A stretch of 46,121 bases of DNA from a virus: IMG/VR virus record IMGVR_UViG_3300024062_000011, positions 1 to 46,121 of that record. One strand, 5' to 3'. Position numbers and translations under genes: made by a program. Under the pieces are notes generated by a model. It was not told the DNA's origin. It was given only the letters and a program-made list of their open reading frames with translations, and ran no database searches. This document shows positions 14,701 to 24,199 of the stretch, in pieces. The first letter of the stretch is position 1. Every line of letters begins with the position of its first letter.

Positions 14701-17700
14701 CCACTGTAGACTTGGTTACACGTGATATAAGCTTGTTTATTTGTGCCTGAGTATATGTCTTAGATTTTGGTAGAGCCTTTCTTATATAGTTTCTCAGCTG
14801 TATCTGTGCAGCTTTCAGGTTCTGACTATTAATCTTACGCTGTCTTAGGTTGTTTTTAATCGCAGCTATTTCTTTTTGCACAGCAACATTAGAACGTGTG
14901 TCCAATGTCTTGTCAAAGTCCACTAGAATCTCCATCTGAGTTTGTTCTGGCTGAGCTTTGTAGATTGGATTCTCTTTAATTAAATCCATTGCCTTTTGTC
15001 TCACATCAGATAATGTTTTCTCTGGTGTAGCAAACTTAGAAAGCTTCTGTCTCACCTCATTAAACAACTGCATGCCCTGGCTAACACCACCTTCTACTCT
15101 ACCAAACGCCTCTGGTAACTGAGTAAATGCATCTACGTTTACCTCCATTGCGGAAATTATATCAGCAACTTTAAACCCTCTCCCTTTTAAAACCTCTTTA
15201 ATAGATGCGTCTGAGAATCCGTTCTGTCTCCCCTTATCTATGATAGCACCCATTGAATCTGTCTTACTGAATGCAGCATCAGGATTCTTAAGCTTTTTCT
15301 CCTGAGCTTTAGTAAGGTCTATTTTTTTACCAGCAAAGATATCAGCAAGTGCAGTTCCTAGGAATGTATCTAGATTCATATCCTGAATTTCTTCAGCCGT
15401 CAAATCTTTTGACATTTTAAATTGAGACTTGATGTAGTTCCACATACCTAAAAGCCACTGAGTAAATTTACTCTTTACTGCTCCATCAGCTATTGTCTGT
15501 CCTTTGTTTCCAATAAGGATAGCCATAGTTTCATTAGCGGCCTTTGCTTTGTCTCCGTTGAAGTTCTTAAGTTGCTTCTTATATTCTTCTGTTTGCTCTA
15601 CAAGTTTTACACCTTGTGCATATATAGCTTTTCCTTTCTTTGTAGTCTGTAAGTAGTCAGTCCACACGTGACCCATCTCATGAATAGATGTGTTAAATAA
15701 AGCAGATTGAGAATTATGTACATCTGGATTTATATATATATCACCATTAACAGTAACACCATATATAACCTCATCACCTTTAAGATATTTTTTTACACCC
15801 TCAGACTCCATAACATTATTAAATGTTGAGCCCTCAGTGGATATAGTGACAGACGGAAATGCAATATTCATAAAAGCATTTAGCTTAGCAGCATCATCCA
15901 TATTATTCTGCGCTAGTGCTCCTACGAAATCTCTACCAGGTAATCCCCATTGAACAAGTAATGTATTATTTAAGATGATATCTACACTAGATGGAGCAAG
16001 CTCACCCTCAACTAGTTTTCCTTTGCTTAGTTCAGCCTTTGTTTTTGTTACTGTTTCTTGTTTTCCCTCTGCTTTTGTTAAGCCTGCCATAGCTAATCTG
16101 TAAGCTTCTGGGTAGGTGTCTACCAATGAAACAGGCTGCTCTAATATCCCTATGGTTTTTCCTTTAGGACCAAAAGGATAATTAGGGTGATTTGTTTCTA
16201 TGACATCAGTAGCTGTTACATCAACTGCTTGTAATGCTATTATACTTCTTGATGGTATATTAGATAGTTGAGGCTCAGTAATAAGGTCTGTAATTTCTTG
16301 TATATGAGTTAAGCTAGCAGTCTCTGTACTAGGCTCCATACCCTCTAACAGAGCAATAACTACAGGCTTACCCTTTTTATTTGGCATACTTACTTTTGTC
16401 TTTGGTGCACCAGGCTTGCGAATAGACCCAGTAGTGATTCTTTTACTTAAAAATTCACGAGTAGGTATGGTAAGCTTAGCTAAAAACCCTGCATCTAAAA
16501 TCTGTTCTATAGATTTAAAATTTTCTATAGAGCTTAATATTTTTTTATAACCATTTATTTCTTCTTGGTATTTACCTAAGCTGCTTTCACTGAGCTTACC
16601 TTGTTTCATAGATGCAGTTCTTTTGTCTATAAAATCTTGTAAGTCTTGTCTTAAAACCTCTAAAGCTTTTACTTTGTTTTCAGCAGGTATTTTAGACAGG
16701 TTGTCTTTAAGTACTCTAAAAACAGCCTCATTTGAAGATATAGAACCCTCGCCCATCTTAACGATGTTCATAGGAACGTGTCCATTAAACTCTGGATTAT
16801 CTTTCCAGAACTTATCAAACAATTCTTTGTTGTCGTTGTATACTTCCTTTGCTTTATTGAGCAACTTTAAAGCCTCTTCTCTTGTAGTACTAGCCCACGC
16901 AGCATTTTCATTTCCGATTGTACCAGTAAATCCTAAACCACCTCTTAAATTATCTATGGTGTTTCCAGTAAAAATATTTACAATGTTACCTGTAGTAAGC
17001 TGGTCTGATATATTAAATATAGCAGGTATACCATTAATTACCTCTAATGTTTTTATTGATGGAAGCTTTCTGTCTGTTCTACTATTGAGTTCGTTAACAT
17101 CAATAGTGCCCTCAGGTTCTACCACAAGATTGGTAGACACATTTCCTGACTGTGTTTCGTTGATTGCCTTAGTGACTGCATCTACTTCACCTTTTATAGG
17201 GGTAAATGTAGCATCATCTTTCTTTCTAAAATCTACTTTTGAATCTGTATCATCTAGGGTGGACTCTAAGTCTGCCACCTCTTGAGCCGCTGCAGTTGAG
17301 CTGGCTTGTAGTTCTTTAAATCCTGGGAAGTATTCTTCAGTAGTTATCCCCTCGAACTTAGCATCGTTCTCTATTGCTTGGACGAGCGAGTTATAAACGT
17401 CTGACCCAGTTTGTCTGTCAGCGGACCTTTGGCTCGCAGTTCGTCCAAGAATTTCTTTCCTTTTTCCCTGGTCGACATAGACGGAGTTGACTGCTCGGTA
17501 GTTTTGTTTTTCATAAGTAATATTATTAGCTTCTAATTCCTCTACAAAGATACCAATTTTATCTTGAAGAGCTGGGTTATCAAAGTCAAATATATTTATA
17601 AAACTTACTTCCCCTGTATCTTCATTAATACTATAGTCTGTTATCCCTGCTTTTTTCAAGGCATTCATTACACCTTGAGTATCTGATACATTTAATATGT

Positions 17701-20700
17701 ATTCGTTTCCATTATGTTTTTCAGAACCCTCTTCCACATACTCAGCAGCTATGCTACTCTCTTGTGTTTCAGGAGCTAAGGCTGCTGTTAACGCAGCGTA
17801 CTCTTGAGCTTGTTCTATTGTCGCATTCTTAAGTACAACTCTATTAGATATCTCTACTATCTCTGTACCTGCGTCATTCTTGTATCCACCAATACCCTCT
17901 TCAACCTCAACCTCTAATCCTAGTTGTTGACCTATACCAGTTAAGTTATTTTTGTACTGCTGATACCCCTCACTTTCTCTCAAAGTCTGTGCCTGTTCAG
18001 CACTCTCTATTGTAGTATCAAAGAATGGTGCAACAGCAACGATAGTCTGTGGCTTAGTTGTGGGAGCTACATTTGTTTTCTCAACTAATGTTACATCACC
18101 TTGAAAGCTACCTATCTTATTTCCATCAGCATCAATTGTTGTAAACTTTACCGAAGCACCTACTCCTGTATCTCCCTCTCTTATTTCATTTATTTCATAA
18201 GTAGCCGTCTCACCATCTTGAAGGTCTAGTCTATCTTCAGGATTAATTTCATAATTAGTATCTGCTAATGCTACCTCTTCTGAAACAAATGAATCATTTC
18301 TTTGGTCCGTTGCTTTATCGCTTCTGTTGAACTTAAACTTGGTGACTTTCATTCCATCACGCTCTCTTACAGATTCCTGTTTAGTCGTAGTGAATACTCT
18401 ACCCTTTGCATCTTCTTCTGTTTGAACAACAGTCTCATTCTCCTGTAGGTTATCCTGTATTGGACTAGCTACTTGTTCCGTTTCGGTGGCCTCAACCCCT
18501 GGGGTTTCTTGGATGGGTACTCCTGTTCCCACTCCTTGGCTATCTTCGGCTTGTTGGCGTGCATCCACGCTCTCTGTTTCTGGCTTTTGAACGGCATCTG
18601 TTTTTGTTTTAAATTGGTTAGGGTTTTGTTTTACCATTTTTCCATCTACGACTTTATAGATATCATAGTTAGATATGTCTCTTGCAGGAGTCCCAGGTTT
18701 AGGAATTACTACACCTCTGCTTTCTTCAAGAGTTGCTTTGTTTACAAAATTCAGATTAGGTTGTAAGTCAGTAGACTGTATGGTCCCTGGCTTTGAAACT
18801 ATTACATAACCTCCTTCTACATCAGAAACTATATCTGAATATACTTTCCCTGTTTGAAAGTTAGGAGCCTGTCTATTATCTCTGTCAACATTAAAAGCAG
18901 TTTTTTGAATAGGAGTCCCTTCAACAAACTCATCTAGGTTTTCATTTCTACCAATAATCTGACCGCCATTTATCCAATTTTCTATAGCTTCTTTTCTTTT
19001 TGTCTTATGAGTTACGACATCAGACCCATAAATATTAGGCACATCAGTAGCGTCAATAGTTTCTTCTGTAAAAGAAGCATCTTCTATTTTTTCATTTAAT
19101 ATGTTAGCAACCTCCTCGTCATTTGCAACCTTACCATTAAATTTAGTTAGCTCACGTACTGACATTTTTCCAAGACGTTTTAAAAACTCTTGTTTACTGT
19201 AAGACTTTCCGTCAATTACATACTGAGATAATCCAGCTCTTACATCACCAACCTCTACGCCTGGTGAGAATATAGCTTCTATCTTTGCTCTCTGGTTGTC
19301 TGGAGCTAATGTTTTATTTTCTAGAAGATATGCAATCTCTCCATTGATATCTTTTATTTTCTGGCTAAACACTTCTTTACGATTAGTGTCAGCTGTATAT
19401 TCTTCTTTGGCAGATAACAATTCCATTAGTCTAGCCTTAACTCTTTTATTTTTAGGGTTGTTTTTACCTCTTCCAAAGTCCAGCATATTATCTGCATCTT
19501 TAGACAGTCCTAAGTTTTTCTGTATACGCTGCCCTTGGTCTTCATTAATCTTGCCGAGTGCAACCATGTTATTTGTCCACGCTGATATTCTTGTATCTGA
19601 TTCTTTCTCGTTTACAATAAAGTTTATATCTGTTAGCTTAGATGCTAGTTCTATATTGGAATTATTTCTTCCGTCTATAAGCTTGTTTACCACCATCATG
19701 CTGGCGTTGTTTCCAAAACCTCCGATACCCTCAGCGGCTATCTCTTTGAAATCTAATTCATCTCCAACCACAACCTGTGCAAGAGCCTCTCCAGACATCT
19801 CTCCAATAGGGTCAAATATGGCACGCTCCGCTAATTGCGATGCAATCTTTTTAGTTCTTGTTGCTGTCTTACCTACCTTAAAAACTCTACCAGCTAAACT
19901 ACCTGTAAGATAGTCAACTAAAGCAATAGGAATACCACGTTTTAAACCACGCTCTTTTGCTAATGCCCAAACATCCTCGTCTTGCATAGCAAGCTCAACA
20001 TCCTTAGCATTAAGAACGTCATATCCTTCAGATTCCATAGCAGCAAAATACTCATTAGTATATTCCATGGCTAATGATGTTAAAGCCATTCCACCCCTAA
20101 GTCCTTTTAAACCACCAGCAATTGCGCCACCAGTTGTAGTTAATACACCACCAGGCCCTGTAACAAAACCAGTTGCTCCTATACCTGCTCCTATACCTGC
20201 GCCAGTCACTGTAGAACCTGTAACTATTTCAGCTCCATAAGGCAACATCATTCCTATAGAGTTTGCAGCCATAGATAACGCCAGTTCTCTTGGGTTTCTT
20301 ATAAAAGCGTCTAAGCTTTCTCTAAAACCTTTAGCCCTATTCCATCGAGATAAAGCTTTTGAATCTTTTTTTCCTCTATTCTTGGTTTTGAGAGCCACTA
20401 TCATTTCAGCGGCTTTCTTTCTATCCTCCTCATTGTCAAGGTCTAAGGACTGAAAATCAAACGCCATACCTGTAGATAACTGAAGTATTATTTCAGAGGC
20501 ATTACCATCATTCAGTCCTTTTCTTAATTCAGAATAAACAGCAGCTGCTCCTTCTTCAAAATCATCTGTTATAGTCTTGTCGTACTTGGCGCTGTAAAAA
20601 GTTTTAGCGGATTCATATATGTTTGCTGCATGTTGTTTCTCTGCATTGAGCGATGCCACTTGAACTTTAAAACTGTCAAGTAATGCAGCATCCCTCTCTG

Positions 20701-22270
20701 TCTCTGGCTTTACGTCTGTTAAGTTTTTTAGTTCAACACCAAAAGTTTCTAGTGCTTCAACTTCCAACGCTTCCTCAAAAGCTTTGGCTTGATAGTTTGC
20801 AATTGATGCATCTTTAGCCAATGCTGAATATTTTTTTTGTAATGTTAGGTCATATTTTTCTCTTAAGCTTATCTTTTCATTTGTGTTAACCTCAGAATAT
20901 AAATCATCTTCTATTTTTTTAAGCTCTGCCAAAACCTCATCAGTATCATCTCTTAAAATACCATCAACATATAAGCCACCATAAAGTTTCTTTTGCTCTG
21001 GTGTTAGCTCTTCAATATAATCTGCTCCAAAATCATCAACCTGAGATTCTATAAAATCTATTTTATCTCTTACCTGTAGATACTTGTCATATTTTGCTTG
21101 CTCAGTTTTAAAGTTTAGGCCAGTATCTGAATATAATTTTTTACCTACGGCATCTGTAGAATGCGTGTCTTTCCACTCACCCTCTGCAAATCTTTGCGCT
21201 TCTTCTTCTGTGTCAAACTGAAAAACCTCACCTCTTTCTTCGGCTACTTTTTTTGCTTCCTCAAAATCTAACTTCATCCAGTCATTAGGATTAGTTCCGT
21301 AGAACTCAGGGTTTTTTGGGAATAAAGTTGGAATAGCATAATGCTTTCCATCTGCCTCGTAAGATGTCATCAAGACAGTAGAGGCAGTTCCATCAGCATT
21401 TATTAACCCTACTCTTCGCAGCTGCTGAGCTTTTAAAGATTTACCCTCGAAGTCTAACGCTTCATTTGTTTCAAACTCTTCAAGAGCATGTTGTGATAAA
21501 AAGTTTTTTAACTTTTGAGATTCTAATATCTCTGTATCTGTAGTGAAAGGGTCGAGGTCAATTGTTTCTGTGGATGAACCATCAAAATTAGTCACAACTA
21601 ATGCATCACCAATTCCAGTTTTTTCAAAAGAAAACCCATACTTCTGAAACTTTTTATTTAAAACAGGTACAACATCATCTTCTTCTTGAGCAATAAGGTC
21701 AGCAGTAACAATTGATAAATCATTTTGAAACTGCTCACTTTGTTGTAGTAAGGTTTGGTTTATTTTTTGTTGCTCTAGCTGAGCCTCTTGTTCTAGCTTT
21801 TCCTTAGTTTTAAAAGCTTCCATGTCTAGCTTACGCTGAGCATCATAAGCCTCTTGAGATTCTCTTGCTTGAGCTTCTTTAATAGGGTCTCTAAACTTTG
21901 GTTGTGCAACTCTTGTTTGGTCTATTGCTTGTACTGGAGGTTGCTCTCGTAAATCAATATCATCTTCTTGAATATTGAACTTAGTCTTGAATCGCTCCAA
22001 TAAACCAACTTCCGAATCTGAGTCCGAAGCGTCTTTTTTTTTTACTTCAACCTCATCTTCAACAAACGATTCTGTTTTAAGCTCAGGACTTTTGTATTTC
22101 AACAAAAACTCTTCCTTTGATTTGGTATATAAACCATCTCTAGATACAACCCCAAATACTTGGTCTTTGTACGCATCACTTCCGTTATACTTCTGTATAA
22201 ATTCTTCGTAAGAGTTAGTGTAGTAACCATCTCTTACTAGAGTATCATATAGTTTTTTTAATTCGTCCAT
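11795..22270 (-). CDS. Giant polyvalent/ejection protein with metallopeptidase motif, 3491 aa
   Basis: The N-terminus has two copies of a short module (LYDTLVRDGYYTNSYEEF; VVSRDGLYTKSKEEF) seen at the start of large Bacteroidota phage virion proteins. Around residues 290-350 is a small 'EADGKHYAIPTLFP' domain common in large phage proteins. A glycine-rich hydrophobic stretch lies at about 665-740. HEMGH at 2197-2201 is a zinc-metallopeptidase motif. The C-terminal third has long helices and regions typical of large polyvalent protein-associated domains. As the last late gene after gp14/gp15-like genes, it is probably packaged and injected, like T7 gp16. No RNA polymerase DxDxD motif was seen. 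Confidence 0.7.
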   Translation of the reverse strand: MDELKKLYDTLVRDGYYTNSYEEFIQKYNGSDAYKDQVFGVVSRDGLYTKSKEEFLLKYKSPELKTESFVEDEVEVKKKDASDSDSEVGLLERFKTKFNIQEDDIDLREQPPVQAIDQTRVAQPKFRDPIKEAQARESQEAYDAQRKLDMEAFKTKEKLEQEAQLEQQKINQTLLQQSEQFQNDLSIVTADLIAQEEDDVVPVLNKKFQKYGFSFEKTGIGDALVVTNFDGSSTETIDLDPFTTDTEILESQKLKNFLSQHALEEFETNEALDFEGKSLKAQQLRRVGLINADGTASTVLMTSYEADGKHYAIPTLFPKNPEFYGTNPNDWMKLDFEEAKKVAEERGEVFQFDTEEEAQRFAEGEWKDTHSTDAVGKKLYSDTGLNFKTEQAKYDKYLQVRDKIDFIESQVDDFGADYIEELTPEQKKLYGGLYVDGILRDDTDEVLAELKKIEDDLYSEVNTNEKISLREKYDLTLQKKYSALAKDASIANYQAKAFEEALEVEALETFGVELKNLTDVKPETERDAALLDSFKVQVASLNAEKQHAANIYESAKTFYSAKYDKTITDDFEEGAAAVYSELRKGLNDGNASEIILQLSTGMAFDFQSLDLDNEEDRKKAAEMIVALKTKNRGKKDSKALSRWNRAKGFRESLDAFIRNPRELALSMAANSIGMMLPYGAEIVTGSTVTGAGIGAGIGATGFVTGPGGVLTTTGGAIAGGLKGLRGGMALTSLAMEYTNEYFAAMESEGYDVLNAKDVELAMQDEDVWALAKERGLKRGIPIALVDYLTGSLAGRVFKVGKTATRTKKIASQLAERAIFDPIGEMSGEALAQVVVGDELDFKEIAAEGIGGFGNNASMMVVNKLIDGRNNSNIELASKLTDINFIVNEKESDTRISAWTNNMVALGKINEDQGQRIQKNLGLSKDADNMLDFGRGKNNPKNKRVKARLMELLSAKEEYTADTNRKEVFSQKIKDINGEIAYLLENKTLAPDNQRAKIEAIFSPGVEVGDVRAGLSQYVIDGKSYSKQEFLKRLGKMSVRELTKFNGKVANDEEVANILNEKIEDASFTEETIDATDVPNIYGSDVVTHKTKRKEAIENWINGGQIIGRNENLDEFVEGTPIQKTAFNVDRDNRQAPNFQTGKVYSDIVSDVEGGYVIVSKPGTIQSTDLQPNLNFVNKATLEESRGVVIPKPGTPARDISNYDIYKVVDGKMVKQNPNQFKTKTDAVQKPETESVDARQQAEDSQGVGTGVPIQETPGVEATETEQVASPIQDNLQENETVVQTEEDAKGRVFTTTKQESVRERDGMKVTKFKFNRSDKATDQRNDSFVSEEVALADTNYEINPEDRLDLQDGETATYEINEIREGDTGVGASVKFTTIDADGNKIGSFQGDVTLVEKTNVAPTTKPQTIVAVAPFFDTTIESAEQAQTLRESEGYQQYKNNLTGIGQQLGLEVEVEEGIGGYKNDAGTEIVEISNRVVLKNATIEQAQEYAALTAALAPETQESSIAAEYVEEGSEKHNGNEYILNVSDTQGVMNALKKAGITDYSINEDTGEVSFINIFDFDNPALQDKIGIFVEELEANNITYEKQNYRAVNSVYVDQGKRKEILGRTASQRSADRQTGSDVYNSLVQAIENDAKFEGITTEEYFPGFKELQASSTAAAQEVADLESTLDDTDSKVDFRKKDDATFTPIKGEVDAVTKAINETQSGNVSTNLVVEPEGTIDVNELNSRTDRKLPSIKTLEVINGIPAIFNISDQLTTGNIVNIFTGNTIDNLRGGLGFTGTIGNENAAWASTTREEALKLLNKAKEVYNDNKELFDKFWKDNPEFNGHVPMNIVKMGEGSISSNEAVFRVLKDNLSKIPAENKVKALEVLRQDLQDFIDKRTASMKQGKLSESSLGKYQEEINGYKKILSSIENFKSIEQILDAGFLAKLTIPTREFLSKRITTGSIRKPGAPKTKVSMPNKKGKPVVIALLEGMEPSTETASLTHIQEITDLITEPQLSNIPSRSIIALQAVDVTATDVIETNHPNYPFGPKGKTIGILEQPVSLVDTYPEAYRLAMAGLTKAEGKQETVTKTKAELSKGKLVEGELAPSSVDIILNNTLLVQWGLPGRDFVGALAQNNMDDAAKLNAFMNIAFPSVTISTEGSTFNNVMESEGVKKYLKGDEVIYGVTVNGDIYINPDVHNSQSALFNTSIHEMGHVWTDYLQTTKKGKAIYAQGVKLVEQTEEYKKQLKNFNGDKAKAANETMAILIGNKGQTIADGAVKSKFTQWLLGMWNYIKSQFKMSKDLTAEEIQDMNLDTFLGTALADIFAGKKIDLTKAQEKKLKNPDAAFSKTDSMGAIIDKGRQNGFSDASIKEVLKGRGFKVADIISAMEVNVDAFTQLPEAFGRVEGGVSQGMQLFNEVRQKLSKFATPEKTLSDVRQKAMDLIKENPIYKAQPEQTQMEILVDFDKTLDTRSNVAVQKEIAAIKNNLRQRKINSQNLKAAQIQLRNYIRKALPKSKTYTQAQINKLISRVTKSTVDTFQADTEYVMNIVDQQKVKMKNALVKDMLKLVKAKAMTAFTKSGKRRAKGLSREGTAYFKAVKQILTADIDDLNKIQQDLQNESTEINNLIEKQNDGQKLTQKEQAKVYLALAMDTFGDVSNMSLEEVQDLMQQLKDVRANSIAMFKSRRLARVEANKAMKEKADAQIKDTNPMLFDADGNVLNKNERNARRNEILSHFRNFEIGKGLSSLSERMKFSTAKDFIQNMKQMFQHLGTLSNVLDRVTQGKNFFTKNVYDALNRMDDLNNAGLFQTQKKLDDIANTIPGITKGVKQIYSKLNSGVHVLKLKRSDTGREYTDRFNADELMRIYALSLNDTQRQKLEAQGITPEVIENIKSIIGPEAVEFTDKTVNFLSNEYYESVNDVYSYVNDVNLGYVNNYFPTSTIQKETTKKMITDGDFNGVFNAESAPAFKERVDMRSDVDLHAGTFTTVLKNHVDTMEKYKAYAVGTQRLNALFKIDSVNVLLEEMGVTGPIKKAVNFAINPDSGKDASLSIKLIARLQTQFTGFALAFKAIQILKQATSFVNAYSDYSYFPANSRVPRVIQASVDLPMFMIDGAKVALSLGKDLVGKKGAVREAMEISPTFRKRVEQGLEGDVYGLESGSQTFKKTALTGGRLKRAQAAFKTAAASPTIIGDVLGVMGYMINYKRNIANGMSKADAVKAFNDYNATQQSRRGTDKIPLQMNSNIFNRAFTMFGSTLFLQMNKVMQSTTNITRDISNKKRPRSKDTRDLALNLAVANVLFVGVSNIAKFVKGDDEDKEAALKKMAEAMMGLNLIYQIPFLGSTVEGFDVAGRTISAVKGEEYKQKGRIFNDDIVNPVASVIQKYRKLTKNDENKVGAVVRALTEITIGAQLDPFIGLYNYFGGEEEDLDPAMYDIMGISPSYRPENKGSVSKGMSKSDMKKFAPGLYEELYGPGGNLEPIEQMKKDERKRKRDLQKEIDAAMGLD

Positions 22271-22279
22271 AGATGTTTA

Positions 22280-24181
22280 TTAATTAAGTTCACCACTTCC
22301 ACGTATAGGTTTTACTTTTGTTCTAACCCTTTTCTTTCCACCCCTATTATTTACGGTAGTGGCTTGCAGAATAATTCCCTGTTCGTCAGCTAGACTTTTT
22401 GTTATAAGCTCTTTTATTTCTTTAGAATACCCTGGCTTACTAATATCAACTTCTCCTAGTTTTTTACCGTCTTTCGTGATTTTAACAAACTTATCTGTGT
22501 TATCACCAACGCCAATAGCTTCGGATATCGTGAAGCCTTTTGGTAATTTGTTTTTAAAAGCTTTTACTGCTTCACCATTTGCATCATCAATAACTCCAGT
22601 TATTTTACCATCTGCATCTTTAGTAACAAACTTATGTCTTGTTTCATCTATGTCCTCATCCAAAATTCTTCTAAATGCATCTTGTGTAGATTCGTCACTC
22701 TCTACAGAACCTGCACTAAATCCTTTTGATGTTGAGTTAAAGTCTTTCGTTAAATCAATACCTGATTTACCTAAGACATCATTTACATTTGTAATCTTAC
22801 TCTTATCATCTAAGAAGAAGTTTGCGCTTGAAGTTATCCAAGCTCCCTGGTCTAATAGAGTTGTTGGGTCACCAGGTGTGCTTTCAAAGGTAATTGTTTC
22901 TGATGCCCTGTTATCATTAAATGTAACTATAACACTATCACCTGTTCTATCAATAGACTCAATATTAGGATTGATACCTCTTAAGAAATCTTCAGCTTCT
23001 TGAACATCCTCATCAGTACCATAGTATAATTTACCTACATTGCTAACGACATTTTTATCCTTAGCGTCTTTAGTACCTTTATCTATTTGAGCAGCACTTG
23101 GTTGTTGTTTCTTTGGTTCGTTATAAGTATCTATTGTTTTTTCTCTATCTATCTTATTTCTAAAGTTTGTTTGAACACTATCAAAAGCTAGCTTTTTTTG
23201 CTCATCACTAAGCATTGGCTCTATTCTACCACTACCATCATCTTTTATTAAAACTTTATTAGGGTCTGCTTTAGCCTCTGCCTCACTGAAAGTTGGTTCA
23301 AAAGTTTTTCCGTTTTTAGGATTTACCAATCCACCTGTAAGAACAGATAATGCGTTTAAAGGGTTAGCCTCTAGATAGCTATTAATCATATCTGTTTCCA
23401 TAGATTTAAAATCATCTACAGCCTTTTGACCTTTAGGACCTAATGTCCCACGCATAGTTGGGTCTAGTAATTTAGTTACAGTACCTACATAATTTGTGCC
23501 TCCAGCACCTCTTACACTATCTATAAATGTACCCAATCTTTCAGCCTCCATAGTCATAGTTGCACCAACATCAAACTTATCGTACTTTTCTTTGTATCTG
23601 TTACGAAGCTGGTTTACTGTCATAAAGTCATTAGGGTTTTTGCTAAGTACTCTTGTACCGTTATCACTATCAACTAGCTTACCAATGCTTACACTCCCAT
23701 CTTGAGAGTTTATATAAGACTGTGCGTTTTTAAGATTAGAAAGACCCTCTATCTGCTCCATCAACCATCCCTCTAATTCCTGGCTTTCTCCAGCCTTAAA
23801 TCTTTTCATTTTTTCTGTGTACTCAGACTGGTACTCTTCGGATAAACCAAATAACTGTTTAGTTCCATCAGTTAAATTCTGACGAGCTACAGTGTAGTCT
23901 CTATCTTTCATTACACCATTCTTCAACAGTCTGTCTTGAATTAAACGCATACGTGAAGCATCTGCAGCATGATTTAGCGCAAATGCATTTGCTGTTTTAA
24001 AATCTCCAGATGGAGCATTGTCAAGAGTCTCTTGGTATTCTTTGGTAGACTTATCGAAAGCATCTCGTTTAGCCTGCCTTGCAGCGCCAGCATCTAATAA
24101 TGTTTGAGATAAATTTGCGCCTACCTCCTGCCAGTTAACACCAGCAGCGTTTTCTCTTTGTACGTATCCGTAGTAAGTCAT
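22280..24181 (-). CDS. Probable internal virion (ejection) protein, gp15-like position, 633 aa
   Basis: The protein is largely charged helix in the first 300 residues (LSQTLLDAGAARQAKRDAFD and onward), with a beta-containing centre and a basic C-terminus rich in K, R and G (NNRGGKKRVRTKVKP). I recognise no domain. It lies between a gp14-like small protein with a hydrophobic N-terminus and the giant protein, matching the gp14-gp15-gp16 order of T7-type ejection proteins. Role assigned by position and length only. Confidence 0.5.
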   Translation of the reverse strand: MTYYGYVQRENAAGVNWQEVGANLSQTLLDAGAARQAKRDAFDKSTKEYQETLDNAPSGDFKTANAFALNHAADASRMRLIQDRLLKNGVMKDRDYTVARQNLTDGTKQLFGLSEEYQSEYTEKMKRFKAGESQELEGWLMEQIEGLSNLKNAQSYINSQDGSVSIGKLVDSDNGTRVLSKNPNDFMTVNQLRNRYKEKYDKFDVGATMTMEAERLGTFIDSVRGAGGTNYVGTVTKLLDPTMRGTLGPKGQKAVDDFKSMETDMINSYLEANPLNALSVLTGGLVNPKNGKTFEPTFSEAEAKADPNKVLIKDDGSGRIEPMLSDEQKKLAFDSVQTNFRNKIDREKTIDTYNEPKKQQPSAAQIDKGTKDAKDKNVVSNVGKLYYGTDEDVQEAEDFLRGINPNIESIDRTGDSVIVTFNDNRASETITFESTPGDPTTLLDQGAWITSSANFFLDDKSKITNVNDVLGKSGIDLTKDFNSTSKGFSAGSVESDESTQDAFRRILDEDIDETRHKFVTKDADGKITGVIDDANGEAVKAFKNKLPKGFTISEAIGVGDNTDKFVKITKDGKKLGEVDISKPGYSKEIKELITKSLADEQGIILQATTVNNRGGKKRVRTKVKPIRGSGELN

Positions 24182-24199
24182 TTGACTATTTTTTTTTAA

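Noticed and set aside
16623-17285. 220-codon plus-strand frame inside the giant late gene
   Set aside because: Its L/S/F/V-rich composition is typical of the antisense of an acidic coding region, and the sense frame is continuous through it. Other long antisense frames there were rejected for the same reason.
11795-22270. Giant gene as a crAss-type virion RNA polymerase
   Set aside because: Its length and location are similar, but I found no DxDxD catalytic motif; the metallopeptidase motif and gp14/gp15-like neighbours favour an ejection protein.
23000-23040. CTGATGA on the minus strand as a second hammerhead
   Set aside because: The core heptamer occurs inside a coding region, but no GAAA with pairing stems was found around it. 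Similar coding hits near 28150 and 34810 also lack stems.
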